Notes under the pieces: model-generated
What the model saw: only the letters and a program-made list of their open reading frames with translations
What the model was told of the DNA's origin: nothing
The model's database searches: none
DNA from: Heterocephalus glaber
Lineage: Eukaryota > Chordata > Mammalia > Rodentia > Bathyergidae
Assembly: GCF_000247695.1 (NCBI RefSeq)
Contig: NW_004624795.1
Coordinates: 5,782,686-5,846,685, forward strand
Length of the DNA: 64,000 bases
Direction of reading: 5' to 3'
Made by a program: the position numbers and the translations under genes
In this document: positions 62,393 to 64,000 of the stretch, in pieces
How the letters are laid out: each line of letters opens with the position of its first letter
Position numbering within the stretch: position 1 is the first letter of the stretch

Positions 62393-62747
62393 TCTTTTTT
62401 GTTTTGTTTTGTTTTTTGAGATAGGGTCTTGCTATGTAGTTCAGGCTGGCCTTGAACTCCCTATGTAGCCCAGGCTGGCCTCGAACTTGCTACAGTCCTC
62501 TTGACTCAGCCTCCTAAGTATTTGTGATGATGTTTGCTGTACTAGAGATTGAACCTAGGGCCTTGCATATGCTAGGCAAGGGCTCTACCACTGTGCTCTG
62601 TTGCTGAGTTACATCCCCCAGTTTTTTATTTTTATTTTGAGAAAAGGTCTTGCTCAATTGCCCAGGCTGACCTTGAACTTGCAATCCTCCTGCTTCAGCC
62701 TCTGAGTAGCTGGGATTATAAGCATGTGTCACTATGCCCGAGGACTT
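62393..62747 (-). mobile_element. Antisense B1 plus B1-dID composite
   Basis: A truncated B1 (62393-62520), then an antisense ID-B1 dimer (about 62538-62747). TGCTAATCTTT occurs before and after the composite (near 62375 and 62748), suggesting an older insertion later hit by the B1. Confidence 0.8.
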
Positions 62748-63105
62748 TGCTAATCTTTTTAGGGAACTGTTCCAGGAAATAAATATATCTGCCCCCTTAA
62801 TGTTACTAAAAGTCATTGTGGGAGATGGACCATGTGTTTCAGGAATACCTAGGCTGATATTTCTCATTTTTTAAAACAGAAAAGCTTCCTAAGGACAACA
62901 GGTGTGTCTTTGTTATCACCCTACAATCTAGCACTGTGACCAGCACAAAGAAGTGGCTTCACAGAAACATGGATTAAATACACTCTAGTTCCATTTTGTG
63001 TGTGTGATTTGCGTTTCTGGGGGAGCCAGCTAGTTTCCAGAGCACCTCCTACATCCACTTTCTCAGGCACCCCCAACCCTAGAGATAAAAGTCTTTGGAA
63101 CAGTA

Positions 63106-63256
63106 AGCCGGGCGTGGTGGTACCTGCCTGAAATCCCAGCACTTGGGAGGCTGAGGCAGGGGGATTACCCCAAGTTTGAGGCCAGCCTGGGCTACACAGT
63201 GAGCTCAAGGCCAGCCTAAATTACAGAGCAAGGCCCTGCCTCACCCCCCAAAAAAA
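63106..63256 (+). mobile_element. B1 SINE
   Basis: The best-preserved B1 in the window (GCCGGGCGTGGTGGTACCTG start) with the internal duplication. Flanks AAAGTCTTTGGA and AAAGTCCTTGGA. Confidence 0.9.
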
Positions 63257-63835
63257 AGTCCTTGGAGGGGAGGTGTTGGTTCGGTCCACTCCAGTGGTCT
63301 GCATGTAAACTAAAAAGCTCATTTGCTTCATTCCCCCTTCAGATTTCTCTTCCTCTACTGTTGTGTGAGTCGTCTCAAAAATGTCACTGCCTCTGGGGCA
63401 AATAAGTTCTAATACTTTTGACATTTCTCCATTTGATTTCAAATTCAACCCCTCGCCCTTCCTCTCACCCACGCACTGAGTGAGGCATCAAGTATCATCA
63501 GAATCCAATTCAAGGGTATTATAAACGTAGCAGAAAGGACGCATGATTTGCAAGTTGGTCTGTGCTGGATTTCCTTTAGACTGAGCACATGAGCTCCAAA
63601 GCTTATTTTGAGCCAAAAATGTTATCTATAAGGGGCTTTTGCAACCAATGACTGCAAAGCACCACTACAGATTCTTATTCAGTTTATGTACGTTTCCTTC
63701 AATTTCCAGTTTTATTTTGCTTTTTCCAAATGTTCCTCAACTGACCTTGTCAGATACTAGTGATTCTCTTGACTTACATGTTCACTTTGTAGTTCTCTTG
63801 TGCGCTCGCTTCCTCTCTCTCTCTCATCTCTATCT

Positions 63836-63945
63836 CTCCACAAGGTCTTACTATGTAGCCCAGGCTGGCCTTGAGCTCACGGCAATCCTTCTGCCTCAGC
63901 CTCTTGAGGTGATTATAGGCCTGTGCCACCATGCCCATGTAAACC
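63836..63945 (-). mobile_element. B1 SINE, partial
   Basis: Antisense B1 lacking the second half of the duplication; CAAGGTCTTACTATGTAGCC to CCACCATGCCCATG. Confidence 0.75.
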
Positions 63946-64000
63946 AATTATTTTATACTAGCTTATAGGTAGCATTATAATTTCTCCTAAGCCATTTTAC

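Larger units (their letters stand above)
57311..63999. other. Intergenic region upstream of FAM117A
   Basis: No exon recognised. It is AT-richer than the CpG island. It contains MIRs (58815-59010, 59095-59290, 60305-60420), an ID element with an unusual 5' junction (59689-59801), an L1M remnant (61950-62335) and B1 elements. By human synteny KAT7 would lie further right; no KAT7 exon is recognisable here. Confidence 0.6.

Noticed and set aside
57311..63999. Possible KAT7 5' exons at the right end
   Set aside because: Expected by human gene order further right, but no exon or second CpG island is visible here.

Overview
The window is a piece of a mammalian nuclear genome. Split-exon genes with GT-AG introns, CpG-island promoters, L1 and MIR/L2 debris and very many short B1 and tRNA-derived SINEs point to a rodent. 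The SINE mix is a 29-bp-duplicated B1, B1-dID dimers, and a young ~75-bp tRNA-derived element ending in GGTACC plus an A tail. That argues against mouse or rat; I infer a non-murid rodent, possibly a castorimorph such as beaver or kangaroo rat, but cannot prove it. A run of exactly 100 Ns (12496-12595) marks a draft-assembly gap.

Two protein-coding genes are present, both on the minus strand, and I could place every coding exon of both. SLC35B1 (4195-9817, nine coding exons, 322 codons) encodes the ER ATP/ADP exchanger and nucleotide-sugar-transporter homologue, including a 31-nt microexon. FAM117A (13480-56888, eight coding exons, 453 codons) encodes a FAM117/GLCCI1-family protein. In each gene the exon phases join without a break and the length equals my recollection of the human protein. 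The order SLC35B1-FAM117A matches human 17q21.33, where SPOP lies beyond the SLC35B1 3' side and KAT7 beyond the FAM117A promoter; neither neighbour is seen here.

Layout: 1-4000 intergenic, with B1 SINEs and an L2 remnant; 4195-9817 SLC35B1, with a GC-rich promoter around 9660-10240; 10.2-12.5 kb a short intergenic spacer with MIRs and SINEs; 12.6-56.9 kb FAM117A, whose first intron alone is 25.7 kb and full of SINEs plus a 5'-truncated L1; 56.15-57.3 kb a CpG island; 57.3-64 kb intergenic, with MIR, L1M, B1 and ID elements.

I found no undescribed gene system, no operon, CRISPR array or RNA gene. The interest lies in fine structure: a B1 beside FAM117A exon 3 that could be exonised in frame, a regularly spaced five-CCAAT promoter, a ladder of retroelement insertions into one target motif, tail-only retroinsertions, a SINE with an inverted filler at its 5' junction, and an L1 with a duplicated 3' UTR. 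The two genes are neighbours only; nothing in the sequence suggests they act together.
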